DNA from: Lithobates sylvaticus
Lineage: Eukaryota > Chordata > Amphibia > Anura > Ranidae
Length of the DNA: 64,000 nucleotides
Assembly (NCBI GenBank): GCA_028564925.1
Contig: CM053027.1
Coordinates: forward strand, 240,350,715 to 240,414,714
Reading direction: 5' to 3'
The notes beneath the pieces are model-generated. The model did no database searches, was not told where the DNA came from, and was given only the letters and a program-made list of their open reading frames with translations. The position numbers and the translations under genes are program-made. Positions 33,700 to 44,333 of the stretch are shown here, piece by piece. Every line of letters begins with the position of its first letter. Position 1 is the stretch's first letter.

Positions 33700-34167
33700 G
33701 GAATGTTTGGCCTTGGTACAGACACAGAAGGTGGCACACACAGGTTAAAATGGCAATTAAAGGTTAATTCCCCAAATGTGTGGCTTTTTAAATCACAATT
33801 AGTGTCTGTATAAATAGTCAATGAGGTTGTTAGCTCTCACATGGATGCACTTAGCAGGCTAGACACTGAGCCATGAGGAGGTAGAAAAGAACAGTCAAAA
33901 GACCTGCGTGACCTGATAATGAAACTTTTCAAAGATGGAAAAGGATATAAAAAAGATATCCAAAGCCTTGAATATGCCAGTCGGTGCTGTTTCATTATTA
34001 TCAAGAAGTGGAAAATTAGGGGCTCTTTTAATACCAAGCCAAGGTCAGGTAGACCAAGAAAGATTGCAGATACAACTGGCGGAATAGTTGCTCTGGATAA
34101 AAAGAAAAACCCACAGGTAACACAGGAGAAATACGGGCTACTCTCCAAAAAGATGGCGTGGTTGTTT
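33700..34167 (+). pseudogene. Tc1 transposase relic, N-terminal part
   Basis: Frames give LRDLIMKLFKDGKGYK, then SRSGKLGALL and KKNPQVTQEKYGLL, corresponding to the helix-turn-helix half of a Tc1 transposase. It is shifted between frames and cut by the TTAA element at 34168. A further piece (ARGAQ-type AQFNDTxTKKSC region in degenerate form) follows at 36758-36890. Confidence 0.65.
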
Positions 34168-34704
34168 TTAACTACTCCCACCAGGCCGTATATGTGCAGT
34201 GGCCGGGTGGGAGCCTTCTACTTCTGATAGGAAGTTCCTGAACATCCTTCAGAAGTAGGGGGATCGCGAGCGTGCAGCGGCGTGATCCCGATGCGCTTGT
34301 GTCACCCGGACACGGCGCATCTCGGATCGGCAGAAGGGCTCTGTGATTGGCCCTCCTGATCACATGACGGCTGTGTCCAATCGCAGCTGTCATGTGATTT
34401 TAGCAAACAGCCAGTTGCTAGGCAATCTACTCTCTTCTCCTCACACGGAAGTCGTCGCTGAGGAGAGGAGAGCGGATGGCTGCAGCTGGCTGGTGATCAG
34501 TGAGTATTAGCTGTTTTTTTTACAGCTTTTTACTCACTGATCAGTCTAGTGTAAAACACAGTAAACACACATGTCCCCACAACATACATGTCCCCAAAAC
34601 ACACATGTCCCCAAAACACACATGTCCCCAAATAATAAAAACACATGTCCCCAAATAATAAAAACACATGTCCCCCAATGTCCCAATGATTATCTGCACA
34701 CATA

Positions 34705-36341
34705 CAGTGGTGTGAAAAAGTGTTTGCCCCCTTCCTCATTTCCTGTTCCTTTGCATGTTTGTCACACTTAAGTGTTTCGGAACATCAAACCAATTTAAAC
34801 AATAGTCAAGGACAACACAAGTAAACACAAAATGCAATTTGTAAATGAAGGTGTTTTATTATTAAAGGTGAAAAAAAATCCAAACCATCATGGCCCTGTG
34901 TGAAAAAGTGATTGCCCCCTAAACCTAATAACTGGTTGGGCCACCCTTAGCAGCAACAACTGCAACCAAGCGTTTGCGATAACGTGCAATGAGGCTTTTA
35001 CAGCGTCCTGGAGGAATTTTGGCCCACTTATCTTTGCAGAATTGTCCTAATTCAGTTACATTAGAGGGTTTTCGAGCATGAACGGCCTTTTTAAGGTCAT
35101 ACCACAACATCTCAATAGGATTCAGGTCAGGACTTTGGCTAGGCCACTCCAAAGTCTTCATTTTGTTTTTCTTCAGCCATTCGGTGGTGGACTTGCTGGT
35201 GTGTTTAGGATCATTGTCCTGCTGCAGAACCCAAGTTCGTTTCAGCTTGAGTACACGAACAGATGGTCGGACATTCTCCTTCAGGATCTCTTGGTAGACA
35301 GCAGAATTCATAGTTCCTTTTATCACGGCAAGTCTTCCAGGTCCTGAAGCAGCAAAACAGCCCCAGACCATCACACTACCACCAATATATTTTACTGTTG
35401 GTATAATGTTCTTTTTCTGAAATGCAGTGTTCCTTCTACGCCAGATATACTTGGACACACACCTTCCAAAGAGTTCCAATTTTGTCTCATCGGTCCACAG
35501 AATGTTGTCCCAAAAGTCTTGGGGATCATCAAGATGTGTTGTGGAGAAATTGAGACGAGCTTTGATGTTCTTTTTGCTCAGCAGTGGTTTTCTCCTTGGA
35601 ACTCTGCCATGCAGGCCATTTTTGCCCAGTCTTTTCCTGATGGTGGAGGCATGAACGCTGACCTTAACTGAGGCAAGTGAGGCCTGCAGTTCCTTGGACG
35701 TTGTTGTGGGGTCTTTTGTGACCTCTTGGATGAGTCGTCGCTGCGCTCTTGGGGTAATTTTGGGCGGCCAGCCACTCCTGGGAAGGTTCACCACTGTTCC
35801 ATGTCTTCGCCATTTGTGGATAATGGCTCTCACTGTGGTTCGCTGGATTCCCAAAGCTTTGGAAATGGCTTTATAACCCTTTCCAGACTGATAGATCTCA
35901 ATTACTTTCTTTCTCAATTGTTCCTGAATTTCTTTGGGTCTCGGCATGATGTGTAGCTTTTAAGGATCTTCTGGTGGACCTTACTGTGTCAAGCAGCTCC
36001 TATTTAAGTGATGCCTTGATTGTGAACAGGTGTGGCAATAATCAGGCCTGGGTGTGGCTAGAGAAATTGAACTCAGGTGTGGACAACCACAGTTATAGTA
36101 TGTTTTAACAAGGGGGGCAATCACTTTTTCACACAGGGCCATGATGGTTTGGATTTTTTTTCACCTTTAATAATAAACACCTTCATTTACAAATTGCATT
36201 TTGTGTTTACTTGTGTTGTCCTTGACTATTGTTTAAATTGGTTTGATGTTAATTGGTTTGATGTTCCGAAACACTTAAGTGTGACAAACATGCAAAGGAA
36301 CAGGAAATGAGGAAGGGGGCAAACACTTTTTCACACCACTG
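34705..36341 (-). mobile_element. Complete Tc1-like transposon with long inverted repeats
   Basis: The ends CAGTGGTGTGAAAAAGTGTT and its inverse are flanked by TA (34703-34704, 36342-36343). Inverted repeats of about 210-225 bp flank one open transposase frame. A repeated inner motif (GTGTGAAAAAGTG at the tip and again about 190 bp in) gives the direct repeats within each end that are typical of IR/DR Tc1 elements. The right-hand repeat has an extra 15-bp duplication (AATTGGTTTGATGTT) that the left lacks. Confidence 0.93.
34925..35947 (-). CDS. Tc1 DD34E transposase (340 aa, open)
   Basis: The enzyme cuts and pastes the element at TA sites. The frame is uninterrupted from MPRPKEIQ to KGGPTSY, the usual length for this family. 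Residues 1-110 form two helix-turn-helix DNA-binding motifs (GKGYKAISKALGIQRTTVR and KELQASLASVKVSVHASTI), with the GRPR-like link reading RSGWPPKI. The catalytic triad is D153 (WTDETKLELFG), D244 (QQDNDPKHTSK) and E279 (SPDLNPIEMLWYDL), spaced DD34E. The glycine box reads GGSVMVWGCF. Trp in place of Arg in the GRPP motif is the one oddity I see. The frame is in principle translatable; activity is not shown. Confidence 0.93.
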   Translation of the reverse strand: MPRPKEIQEQLRKKVIEIYQSGKGYKAISKALGIQRTTVRAIIHKWRRHGTVVNLPRSGWPPKITPRAQRRLIQEVTKDPTTTSKELQASLASVKVSVHASTIRKRLGKNGLHGRVPRRKPLLSKKNIKARLNFSTTHLDDPQDFWDNILWTDETKLELFGRCVSKYIWRRRNTAFQKKNIIPTVKYIGGSVMVWGCFAASGPGRLAVIKGTMNSAVYQEILKENVRPSVRVLKLKRTWVLQQDNDPKHTSKSTTEWLKKNKMKTLEWPSQSPDLNPIEMLWYDLKKAVHARKPSNVTELGQFCKDKWAKIPPGRCKSLIARYRKRLVAVVAAKGGPTSY

Positions 36342-36757
36342 TATGTCTGATATGATCTGTACATGATCATTTGCGTACATATGTCCGTGATGACACAAAC
36401 CAATTATTATACACTTAACAAATTTTTTTTTTACAAAAAACATGTAGCATACATTTTGGCTTAAATTTATGACAAAATTCTATTTTATTGAATTTCTTTT
36501 AAAATAGAAAGAAGAAAATATTGTTTTTTTCCCAATTTCAGCTATTTTTTCGCTTATAGCGCAAAAAATAAAAAAACAAAGTCGTGAATAAATACCACCA
36601 AAATAAAGCTCTATTTGTGCTAACAAAATGATAAAAATGTCATTTGGGTACAGCGTAGCATGACCGCGCAATTGTCACTGAAAGTGCGAGAGCACTGAAA
36701 GCTGAAAATTGGGCTGGGAAGGAAGGGGTCGAAAGTGCCCTGTATTGTAGTGGTTAA

Positions 36758-37076
36758 GAAGCACAATTTAACGATACTTGAACAAAAAAGAGCTGCATGG
36801 TTGAGATGCCAGAAGGAAGCCATTACTGCTCCAAAATGCCACAAAAAAGCCAATGAGGCATGTCAAGGTGTCGTTGGGCATATTGTAACCAAGCTTTTTT
36901 TATGGAACTTGTACAGTAAAGGCTTATTTCTGGCAACTTGACCAAGCAGCTCTTTTTGGTTCAAGTATCATTGTATTGTGCTCCTTAAAAACAATCACAC
37001 CATCTTTTTCCAGAGCAGCCTGTATTTCTCCTGAGGTTACCTGTGGGTTTCTTTTGTATCCCAAACAGTCAAATTT
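36758..37076. pseudogene. Tc1 relic, middle part plus inverted piece
   Basis: 36758-36890 continues the old Tc1 relic (AAAAAGAGCTGCATGGTTGAG). From about 36890 the same region runs backwards, including GCAGCTCTTTTTGGTTCAAG and the complement of CACAGGTAAC. Either two fragments landed head to head or a local inversion took place. Confidence 0.6.
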
Positions 37077-37133
37077 TTTTTAAATTTTTGGTAAAGGAGC
37101 TTACACTCGCGATAAAGAAATGATGCTAGCCAG

Positions 37134-38284
37134 TAGGGATGGGCCCGGTGTTCGATTCAAACTCATGTTCAAATCGAACATTGCGGATCGGAGAAAGAAG
37201 ATGATGGAAGAAGAAGATGGAAGAAGATGCCAGAAGGAGATGATGAAGAAACCAAAGGATGAAGAAAGGAAGAAGGAAGACCAGAAGAAAGAAGATTTTA
37301 ATAAAGGAATTGTCAAAGACTGTCTCCTGTCACTTTTTTGGTAAAATGGTAGGGGTACATTTGTACCCCCTTACCATTTCACACAGGTTGGGGCGGGATC
37401 TGGGGGTCCCCTTGTTAAAAGGGGGCTTCCAGATTCTGATAAGCCCCCCGCCCGCAGACCCCCACAACCATGGCCAGGGTTGTGGGGACGAGGCCCTTGT
37501 CCTCATCAACATGGGGACAAGGTGCCTTTGGGGGATCCCAAAGCACCCTCCCAATGTTGAGGGCCTGGTACGGTTCAGGAGGGAGGGGGGCGCTCTCGTC
37601 CCCCCCCTCTTTTCCAGTGGCCTGCCAGGTTGCATGCTCGGATAAGGGTCTGGTATGGATTTTGAGGGGGACCCCACATCATTTTTTTTTGTGGCCGGGG
37701 TTCCCCTTAATATCCATAGCAGACCTGAAGGGCCTGGTAGTTGAATTTGGGGGGACTCCCACGCTTTTTTTTATTTTTTCATTAATGACTTTTTTTTTTA
37801 TCAATGACCTTCAATGAATGACTTTTCTCTGTGTTACGGGAGCCGACAATTCATTAGCCGCGAGTCATTTTAAATAGCTTTTTTTCCTGCAAAAATGACA
37901 CTTTGTGCAGGGACAGTTCTAAGCATGGGAAACATGCGCCCCTTCACAGGCATACTATAGACACCCCCCCAGGTACGAAATTTAAAGGAATATTACACTT
38001 TTATTGTTTCACTTTAAGCATTATTAAAATCACTGCTCCTGAAAAAACAGCCGTTTAAAAAAAAAAAAAAAAAATTGCATCGATACATGTCCCCTGGGGC
38101 ATGACCCAGGTCCCCAAAACACTTTTTATGACAATAACATGCATATTAGCCTTTAAAATTAGCACTTTTGATTTTGAACGTTCGCGTCCATTGTAACTAA
38201 TAGGGTTCTTAAATTTACACGGACTTTAGGTCCGTTCGCGGGTTCTGGTGCGAACTGAACCCGGGGGTGTTCGGCTCATCCCTA
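37134..38284. mobile_element. hAT-like element (TAGGGATG ends)
   Basis: The ends TAGGGATGGGCCCGGTGTTC and GGGTGTTCGGCTCATCCCTA are inverted repeats. The flanking CTAGCCAG and CTTGCCGG agree at 6 of 8 positions, a decayed hAT duplication. The interior has a purine-rich GAAGAAGATGG tract (37195-37300) and blocks shared with the foldback MITE at 38528 (GGATAAGGGTCTGG, CTCATCAACATGGGGACAAG), so modules move between families. Confidence 0.65.
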
Positions 38285-38524
38285 CTTGCCGGATAAGCCT
38301 ACCTCGATTTAGAGGTTTATGGGCTTCCCAAAGAGTGACAGGGGAAATATCTGCAGAAGTGTTATGCTCTCAATGATTATCTCAATATTGTTTAATATCT
38401 AGACAATGGGATGGATGATTTAGAATGGGATCGTGGGATAGGGGAGGAGATTGTAGTACAAAATGCACTATGATAAGACCAAGTAAAGGGCATGATGATA
38501 GGATTTCTGGGGCCATGCCAACAC
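38285..38524 (-). pseudogene. L1 ORF2 piece, end of endonuclease and linker
   Basis: On the minus strand the frames give DHAL-type sequence after HH, then SLFGKPINL-type residues matching the WEAHK and RG.LI motif after the endonuclease. It is decayed, with several frame changes. Confidence 0.5.
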
Positions 38525-38527
38525 TAA

Positions 38528-40408
38528 TGTGGCGTACACACACTCGGACTTTCCGGCGGGATTGTCCGCCGGACCTAGTCCAGCGGACAAACCGCCGGAC
38601 TTTCCAGCGGAGCTCCGCCGGACTTTCCAAGCGTGTGGACTTGCCCACACACGCCCGGACTTTTCCGGCGGACAATCCGCAGGAAAAAGTCAGCGGGACT
38701 TTTGGAAATGAACAGACTTGCCCACACACGATCGGAAAGTCCGTTCATTTAAAACGTAACTGCAGATAGACGGGACTAGCGAAGGCAGTGAATGCCGTCG
38801 CGCTAGCCCCATCACCTGGCATGGATTTAAAGGGAATCCCTACGCCGAAAAAATGGCGTGGGGGTCCCCCCAAATCCATCTCAGACCCTTATTCGAGCAC
38901 GCAGCCCGGCCGGCAAGGAAAGGGGTGGGGACGAGCAAGCGCCATACCGTACCAGGCTGCGTGCCCTCAACATGGGGGGTGCCCTGGGGAAAGGGGGGCC
39001 GTGCGAACCCCCACCCCAAAGCACCTTGTCCCCATGTTGATGAGGACAAGGGGCTCTTCCTGACAACCCTGGCCGTTGGTTGTCGGGGTCTGCGGGCGAG
39101 GGGCTTATCGGAATCTGGGAGCCCCCTTTAATACGGGGGCCCCCAGATCCCGGCCCCCCACCCTATGTGAATAAGTATGGGGTACGATGTACCCCTACCC
39201 ATTCACCTAAGGTGTAAAAGTGTCAATTAAAAAAAACTATTTTTTAAATATTTTATTGCACTGCTCCGGGGGTCTTCTTCCGTCTTGGGGGGTCTTCTCG
39301 CCGGACTCCTCCGCTATCTTCTGCTCTTTTACCTAGCTATTTCACGAGCGGGGGAGCCCGGCTTTCTTCTTCGTCGTCGCCGTTGTCTGGGGGTCTCGTT
39401 CCGCCTTGGGGGCTCTTCCGGAGTCTCTTCTGTTCTTGCCGATGTCGCCGCTTTCTGCGCCTTCTTCTCCTTCCGATGTTGACTCATCGCTCTCTCTGGC
39501 CGGAATGGCAGAGACGCGCTGTGTTGTGACTTATATAGGGACAAGGAGGCAGGGTCACATGCTCATGTCACATGGTGACCCCGCCCCCCTATGATGTCAC
39601 AGTCCCAGCATCCTCCGGCGGCGACAGCAGCAAGAACAGAAGAGACCCCAGAAGACCCCTGAAGGCGTAACGAGACCCCCAGACGATGGCGGCGACGACG
39701 ACGAAGAAGAAAAAAATTGTGTGTTTTTTTATTGACACTTTTACACCTTAGGTGAATGGGTAGGGGTACATAGTACCCCATATTCATTCACATAGGGTGG
39801 GGGGCCGGGATCTTGGGGCCCCCTTATTAAAGGGGGCTCCCGGATTCCGATAAGCCCCTCTCCCGCAGACCACGTCAACCAACGGCCAGGGTTGTTGGGA
39901 AGAGGCCATTGTCCTCATCAACATGGGACAAGGTGCTTTGGGGGGGGGGGGCACACGGCCCCCCTTTCCCCAGGGTACCCCCCCATGTTGAGGGCACGCG
40001 ACCTGGTGCGGCTCAGGAGGAGGGGCGCTCGCTCGTCCCCACCCCTTTCCTGGCCGGCCGGGCTGCGTGCTCGGATAAGGGTCTGAGATGGATTTGGGGG
40101 AACCCCCACGCTGTTTTTTCGGCGTAGGGATTCCCTTTAAATCCATACAAGGTGACGGGGCTAGCGCAGCGGCATTCATTGCCTTAGCTAGTCCCGTGTA
40201 CCTGAAGTCACGTTCTAAATGAACGGACTTTCCGATCTTGTGTCGGCAAGTCTGTTCATTTCCAAAAGTCCCGTGGACTAGCACAGAGACCGCGGGATTG
40301 TCCGCAGGGCTCGCGAGTCCAGCGAACAATTTTAAGTCTGAACTTAAAACTTAGTCCGCCAGACTTTTGGCAGGTCCTGCGGGAAAGTCCGCTCGTGTGT
40401 ATGCCGCA
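38528..40408. mobile_element. 1.9-kb foldback Harbinger-type MITE
   Basis: The ends TGTGGCGTACACACACTCGG and GCTCGTGTGTATGCCGCA are flanked by TAA (left) and TTA (right), close to the TWA targets of PIF/Harbinger. Nearly the whole element is an imperfect inverted repeat: 38760-39470 matches 39590-40210 in reverse (CTACCCATTCACCTAAGGTG, GACGACGAAGAAG). No transposase is present. Confidence 0.75.
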
Positions 40409-40411
40409 TTA

Positions 40412-41030
40412 GGAAGATAGGATCAATCCTAGAAAATGATTTGTGTGGATGGGAATAATATGTAAAGTGTTTATTGAGCTCATCATAAGAGTCTAACATG
40501 TTATGCTTAGAGATAAGTTGCTGAAATTAAAGGGGGAGATTTATTTAAGAAGGGAAAAATAACTTGGTTTGAGTCTCCACATAATATCACTGTACCTAAC
40601 TTGTGTGAATCAATTACATGAAAAAGATGGGAAAGAAATGATAATGGATGTTTATTAGGAGCATAATATTATATAATGGTTACAGCAACATTGGAAATGT
40701 GCCCAATAAGAATGTGGTAGCGGCCATCAGGATATTTAATTTCAGATAGAAGTACAAATCAGGTTGTACGGTGAATAGCTGTAAGAACACCTCGTTGTTT
40801 AGTAGCTGCCGAGGCTGCATATACCTGTGGATAAGAGGAGCTGAAAAAAGTAGGAGCAGATTGTTCAGTAAAATGGTAAAATGGGTCTCCTGTAGGCAAA
40901 GGATGTGGATTTTATCTGCGGAATGCATTACTGCGTTTTTGTGGTAAATTATGACCTTGGACATTTAGGGTCAAAATGTTTAAGGGTACCATATTGGTAA
41001 TATAAGGAGTTGCATAATAAAAAAGTCAAG
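40412..41030 (-). pseudogene. L1 ORF2 piece, endonuclease start
   Basis: The minus strand begins LNILTLNVQGHNLPQKRSNA, the start of an L1 endonuclease, then reads ILCLQETHF. Farther on, a degenerate YYVETQTK stands where functional copies have GDFN, and HPHKSFSRIDPIFL matches the SRID motif. Several frame changes occur. Confidence 0.75.
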
Positions 41031-41131
41031 TTCTGACAGTAGGATCGCATACAAATCAGTATAGGGGTTAAAAAAAGGAAAGGCTGGAAGAAAAGGAAAG
41101 GAATTGTCTCTTGTCTAGCAGATATTACTAA

Positions 41132-41491
41132 TGCCGCGTACACACGATCAGACTTTCCGGCAGACAATCACAGTCACCCGGAGATTGACTTCCTTCTCTA
41201 GTCCTGTCGTACCTGGAGTCACGTTCAAAATGAACGGACTTTAGTCCATGTGTTGGCAAGTCCATTCATTTGGAAAGTCTGTCGGACCTGCATACAGAGG
41301 AGTGGACTTCCCGACAAGAACTGGGTCCGGTGGACTGTCGGCGGGAAGATTTAAAACATGTTTTAAATCTAGGTCCATCTGACTTTTGGAAGGAAAAAGT
41401 CAGCTGGAGCCCACACACGATCGGAAACGTCCGCCGGACTATTATCCGCGGGACCAAGTTCGCCGGAAGGTCCGATCGTGTGTACGTGGCA
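41132..41491. mobile_element. Harbinger MITE, 360 bp
   Basis: TGCCGCGTACACACGATC and GATCGTGTGTACGTGGCA form the ends, with TAA duplicated on both sides (41129-41131, 41492-41494). The inner arms carry repeated GGACTTTCCGG-type motifs. Confidence 0.85.
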
Positions 41492-42032
41492 TAAGATTTG
41501 TAAAATAAAGATTGTTAATAGCTCAAAAGAATGGCGTACTGGGGGAGCGATAAGTGGTCCTCCAGAGGCCAAAGAGCTACCATCAGAAGCCCACATAATA
41601 ATGGGGATCTGAGGGTAGCAAACTGGAGGCACAAGAATACCACCAAAAATAAAATGTAATACATAAATAGAAATGATACCATTTTCCAATTGTCCCAAAA
41701 AGTTCCATACCCATCAATGTGTCATGAAAAAGCATATGAAGAGTGATGAGGTAAGGTGTATACAAGTAACAAAAACATCACAGAAAACATTCAAAAAAAC
41801 AATAATAGCTTGAGGCTATGTAAAGATATATAGCGAACAACTCACTGCTGACAGTAAAAAAATAGACCAGCAGTAAACTAAGGAGTTAAACAATAGAAAG
41901 AAGTTTGCATTTGAATTTTAAACTGGTAAAAAAAAAAGTTTTCCAAACATCTATTTAGTTGGAAGTTAAAGCAATAGGAATACCTGATGTCGAGTCAAAC
42001 AAAAAGAAAAAAGTCAGTTCACAGAGTCCTTA

Positions 42033-42448
42033 TGCCCCGTACACACGGTCGGAAAATCCGACCACAAAATCCATCGGATTTTTTCCGACGGATTTAGTCC
42101 GACACTGGTGTTGCATACACACGGTCGGACAAAGTTGTCGGAAAATCCGATCATTCTGAACGTGGTGACGTTTGTTGCCTACGACGGGACTACGTAGAGG
42201 CTAGTAGCCAATAGCTTTGGTCTTGTAATGTGATCTGAGCATGCGTGGCACTTTGTCCGTCGGACTACGCTACACACGATCGGAATTGGTGTGATCGGAC
42301 TTTGAATTTTTAGAGCAGGAGATAAAACTTTGTCCGTCGGACAATCCGATGTAAAATGTCCGATGGTGTCTACACACGGTCGGAATTTCCGACAACATTG
42401 TCCGATAGGACAGAATCCATCGGAAAATCCGACCGTGTGTATGGGGCT
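42033..42448. mobile_element. Harbinger MITE, 416 bp, closest to the autonomous copy
   Basis: The ends TGCCCCGTACACACGGTCGG and CGTGTGTATGGGGCT are flanked by TTA (42030-42032, 42449-42451). Just inside, GAACGTGGTGACG and ACGGGACTA parallel GAACGTTGTGACG and ACGAGACTA of the Harbinger 5' region near 43950, so this MITE is probably a deletion derivative of that element. It contains internal copies of its own end motif (TACACACGATCGG, TACACACGGTCGG). Confidence 0.85.
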
Positions 42449-42559
42449 TTAGGAGTTGGCGTAGGAGAAGAAAAATGATCACGTTTTGATTGCCCCTGGC
42501 GACTTTCATTTCCTTTAGCACCAGCTGATTTTTGCAGGGAATGGGGAACCATTTGACTT

Positions 42560-43365
42560 TTTGTGTTGCTTTAGTTGAGAGGGCATTCTAGAAGCTAGAT
42601 ATTTTGTAAAGAAGATTGTAGATCTTTACCAGAACGGGAGACATATTTAGATCTTTGGTAAGTGAAGAGAATTGAAAATAGAAAGCCCCATTAATAAGTG
42701 ATTTGATGTCGTTGTAAAACTTGTAAAAGAAGTGGCTTCAAAGCCCGACGCTTAGAGATGGTGAGCTGAGATAGATCAGCAAAAAGTTGATAGGTATGTT
42801 CCTGGAAAATTAGTGAATCTTTTTCTCTAGCTGCAGCTAGAAGTTGACAATAATATTGTGCAGTGGTCCATCAGCTTTGCGAGGTGTGAGGGCTCTATGA
42901 ACCCTGTCCATCTCCATTTGTTTGACTGGTATGGAAGGCTGCAGTTCTTGAAATAGGGATAGCATAGTGGCTTGCAAATCAGTGACAGATTCAGGTATTC
43001 CACTTATACAGATATTGGAATGCCAGGCCCTATTTTCGGAATCTTCTAAACGAGATTGAAGGACTAAGTTTTCATCTTTGAGGTTTTCAAATTCCACTGC
43101 ATAAGCCTGGGTGTTGGTTTCACGTTCATCAGTTCAAGATTTGCAGTGTGTTGGCCCAGTTCTCTGATTTCCCTAGTCAGACTGTCTATAACAGGGATCT
43201 CCAAACTACGGCCCTCCAGCGGTTTCGGAACTACACATCTCATGAGGCATTGTAAAGCTCTGACATTCACAGATATGACTGAGGCATGATTGGAATTGTA
43301 GTTCCTGAACAACTGGAGGGCCGTAGTTTGAGGACCCCTGGTCTATAATATGATCTGAGGTCTGT
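42560..43365 (-). pseudogene. L1 ORF1 relic
   Basis: The minus strand gives TREIRELGQHTANLEL (coiled coil), LEDSENRAWHSNICISGIPE (start of RRM), MEMDRVHRALTPRKADGP, then FADLSQLTISKRRALKPLL and WGFLFSI of the C-terminal domain. All ORF1 domains are traceable but split between frames and interrupted by the hAT MITE at 43192. Confidence 0.8.
43192..43340. mobile_element. hAT MITE, 149 bp, perfect target duplication
   Basis: CAGGGATCTCCAAACTACGG and CCGTAGTTTGAGGACCCCTG form the ends; GTCTATAA is duplicated exactly (43184-43191, 43341-43348). It sits inside the L1 ORF1 relic. Confidence 0.93.
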
Positions 43366-43819
43366 TTAAAGGGGTTGTAAAGGAATTTTTTATTTTTTTT
43401 TAAAATAACAAACATGTTATACTTACCTCCACTGTGCAGCTCGATTTGCACAGAGTGGCCTGAACCTGGTCTTCTGGGGTCCCTCGTGGCTTTCTCGGCT
43501 CCCCCCCGCAAGTACTTCTCACCTTCATGCGAGCTCCCTCGCATGGTGTGGAGTACTTGCGGGCGCGCTCCCATGATACAGCCGGCGGCTATAGCCACTC
43601 GCTGTATCACTCAGCCCCGCCCCCCGGCGCGCCGTGTCATTGGATGTGATTGACAGCAGCGTGAGCCAATGGCTGCGCTGCTTTCAATCCATCCAGTGTA
43701 ACCAATCAGCGGCCAGGCTGAGCGGCGAAGAGGATGTCAGGGGCGAGCGTGGGACTTTCGTGGGGTCGGGTAAGTATGCATTAAGGTGAAAAAAACGTTT
43801 ACCTTTAAAACCCCTTTAA
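43366..43819. mobile_element. TTAA-class MITE (Kolobok/T2-like ends)
   Basis: TTAAAGGGGTTGTAAAGG on the left and CCTTTAAAACCCCTTTAA on the right, with TTAA at both edges. The right TTAA overlaps the TAA target of the Harbinger element that starts at 43820, so Harbinger inserted exactly at the MITE border. Confidence 0.7.
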
Positions 43820-44333
43820 AGCCCCATACACACGCACGGATTATCCGAGGACCAGGTCGGTCGGATCCTGTCCGTCGTACTTTGTCCGATGTTGGTGTTG
43901 CGTACACACGGTCGGACAACGTTGTCGGAATTTCCGCTCTGCAAGAACGTTGTGACGTAAGTCGTCTTCCACGAGACTAGAAAAGGGAAGTTCAGCACCA
44001 CGTCAGGCACCCGTTGGGCTCCTTCTGCTGATCCCGTGTTTATCGCGAGTTAGTCGAAGTTTGGGGACTTACGATTCGCGCTTCTCAGTTTTCTGACTCA
44101 GATCGTTACTGCTCTTCAGTTTGTGCTTGTCGTGCGTATCTGTTTATTAGTGCGTGTAGTCAGTTCGCATTTGTTGGTCATTGCGGCCTATATCTTGATA
44201 TAGGACGCTTTGATTTGCACTGCTTATTGTCTGCTCGTTTCTGGTATTCATTTCGTTCTTTCAGGCCTTGCTGTTTATCGGTGCTTTCTGTTTGTCCGTT
44301 CTGACCAGCCGACCGTTTGTGAGCTTGTGAGCG

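Larger units (their letters stand above)
34168..36757. mobile_element. TTAA-flanked element carrying a complete Tc1
   Basis: TTAA is at 34168-34171 and 36754-36757, inserted in the old Tc1 relic (GTTGTTTTTAA, then GAAGCACAATTTAACG). Its own interior is split by the Tc1 at 34705-36341; the family blocks AAAAATAAAGCTCTATTTGTG and GACCGCGCAATTGTCAC follow it. A small ACACATGTCCCCA tandem repeat lies at 34567-34680. Confidence 0.75.
32425..37076 (+). mobile_element. Old Tc1 copy split by two TTAA elements
   Basis: A Tc1-type end (ACAGTCATGCTCAAAAGTTT) starts near 32425. It is cut at TTAA (32476), resumes at 33540 as AATTAAAAATATGACTGATC, runs through a transposase relic to 34167, is cut again at TTAA, and resumes at 36758. 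Near 36890-37076 part of the same transposase region recurs inverted (for example GAAACCCACAGGTAAC in complement). It is an old, rearranged copy. Confidence 0.7.
37077..43365 (-). mobile_element. Old L1 on the minus strand cut by five DNA elements
   Basis: Minus-strand L1 coding similarity appears in 42560-43365 (ORF1), 40412-41030 and 38285-38524 (ORF2 endonuclease and linker), and a short end piece at 37077-37133. Between them lie a hAT element (37134), three Harbinger MITEs (38528, 41132, 42033) and a hAT MITE (43192), each with its own ends and target duplication. Taking them out gives L1 parts in the right order. Confidence 0.7.

Noticed and set aside
37195-37310. Lys/Glu-rich frame (KKMMEEEDGRRCQKEMM) as a coding exon
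   Set aside because: It reflects a purine-rich GAAGAAGATGG tract inside a hAT-like element and is repeated in neither gene family.
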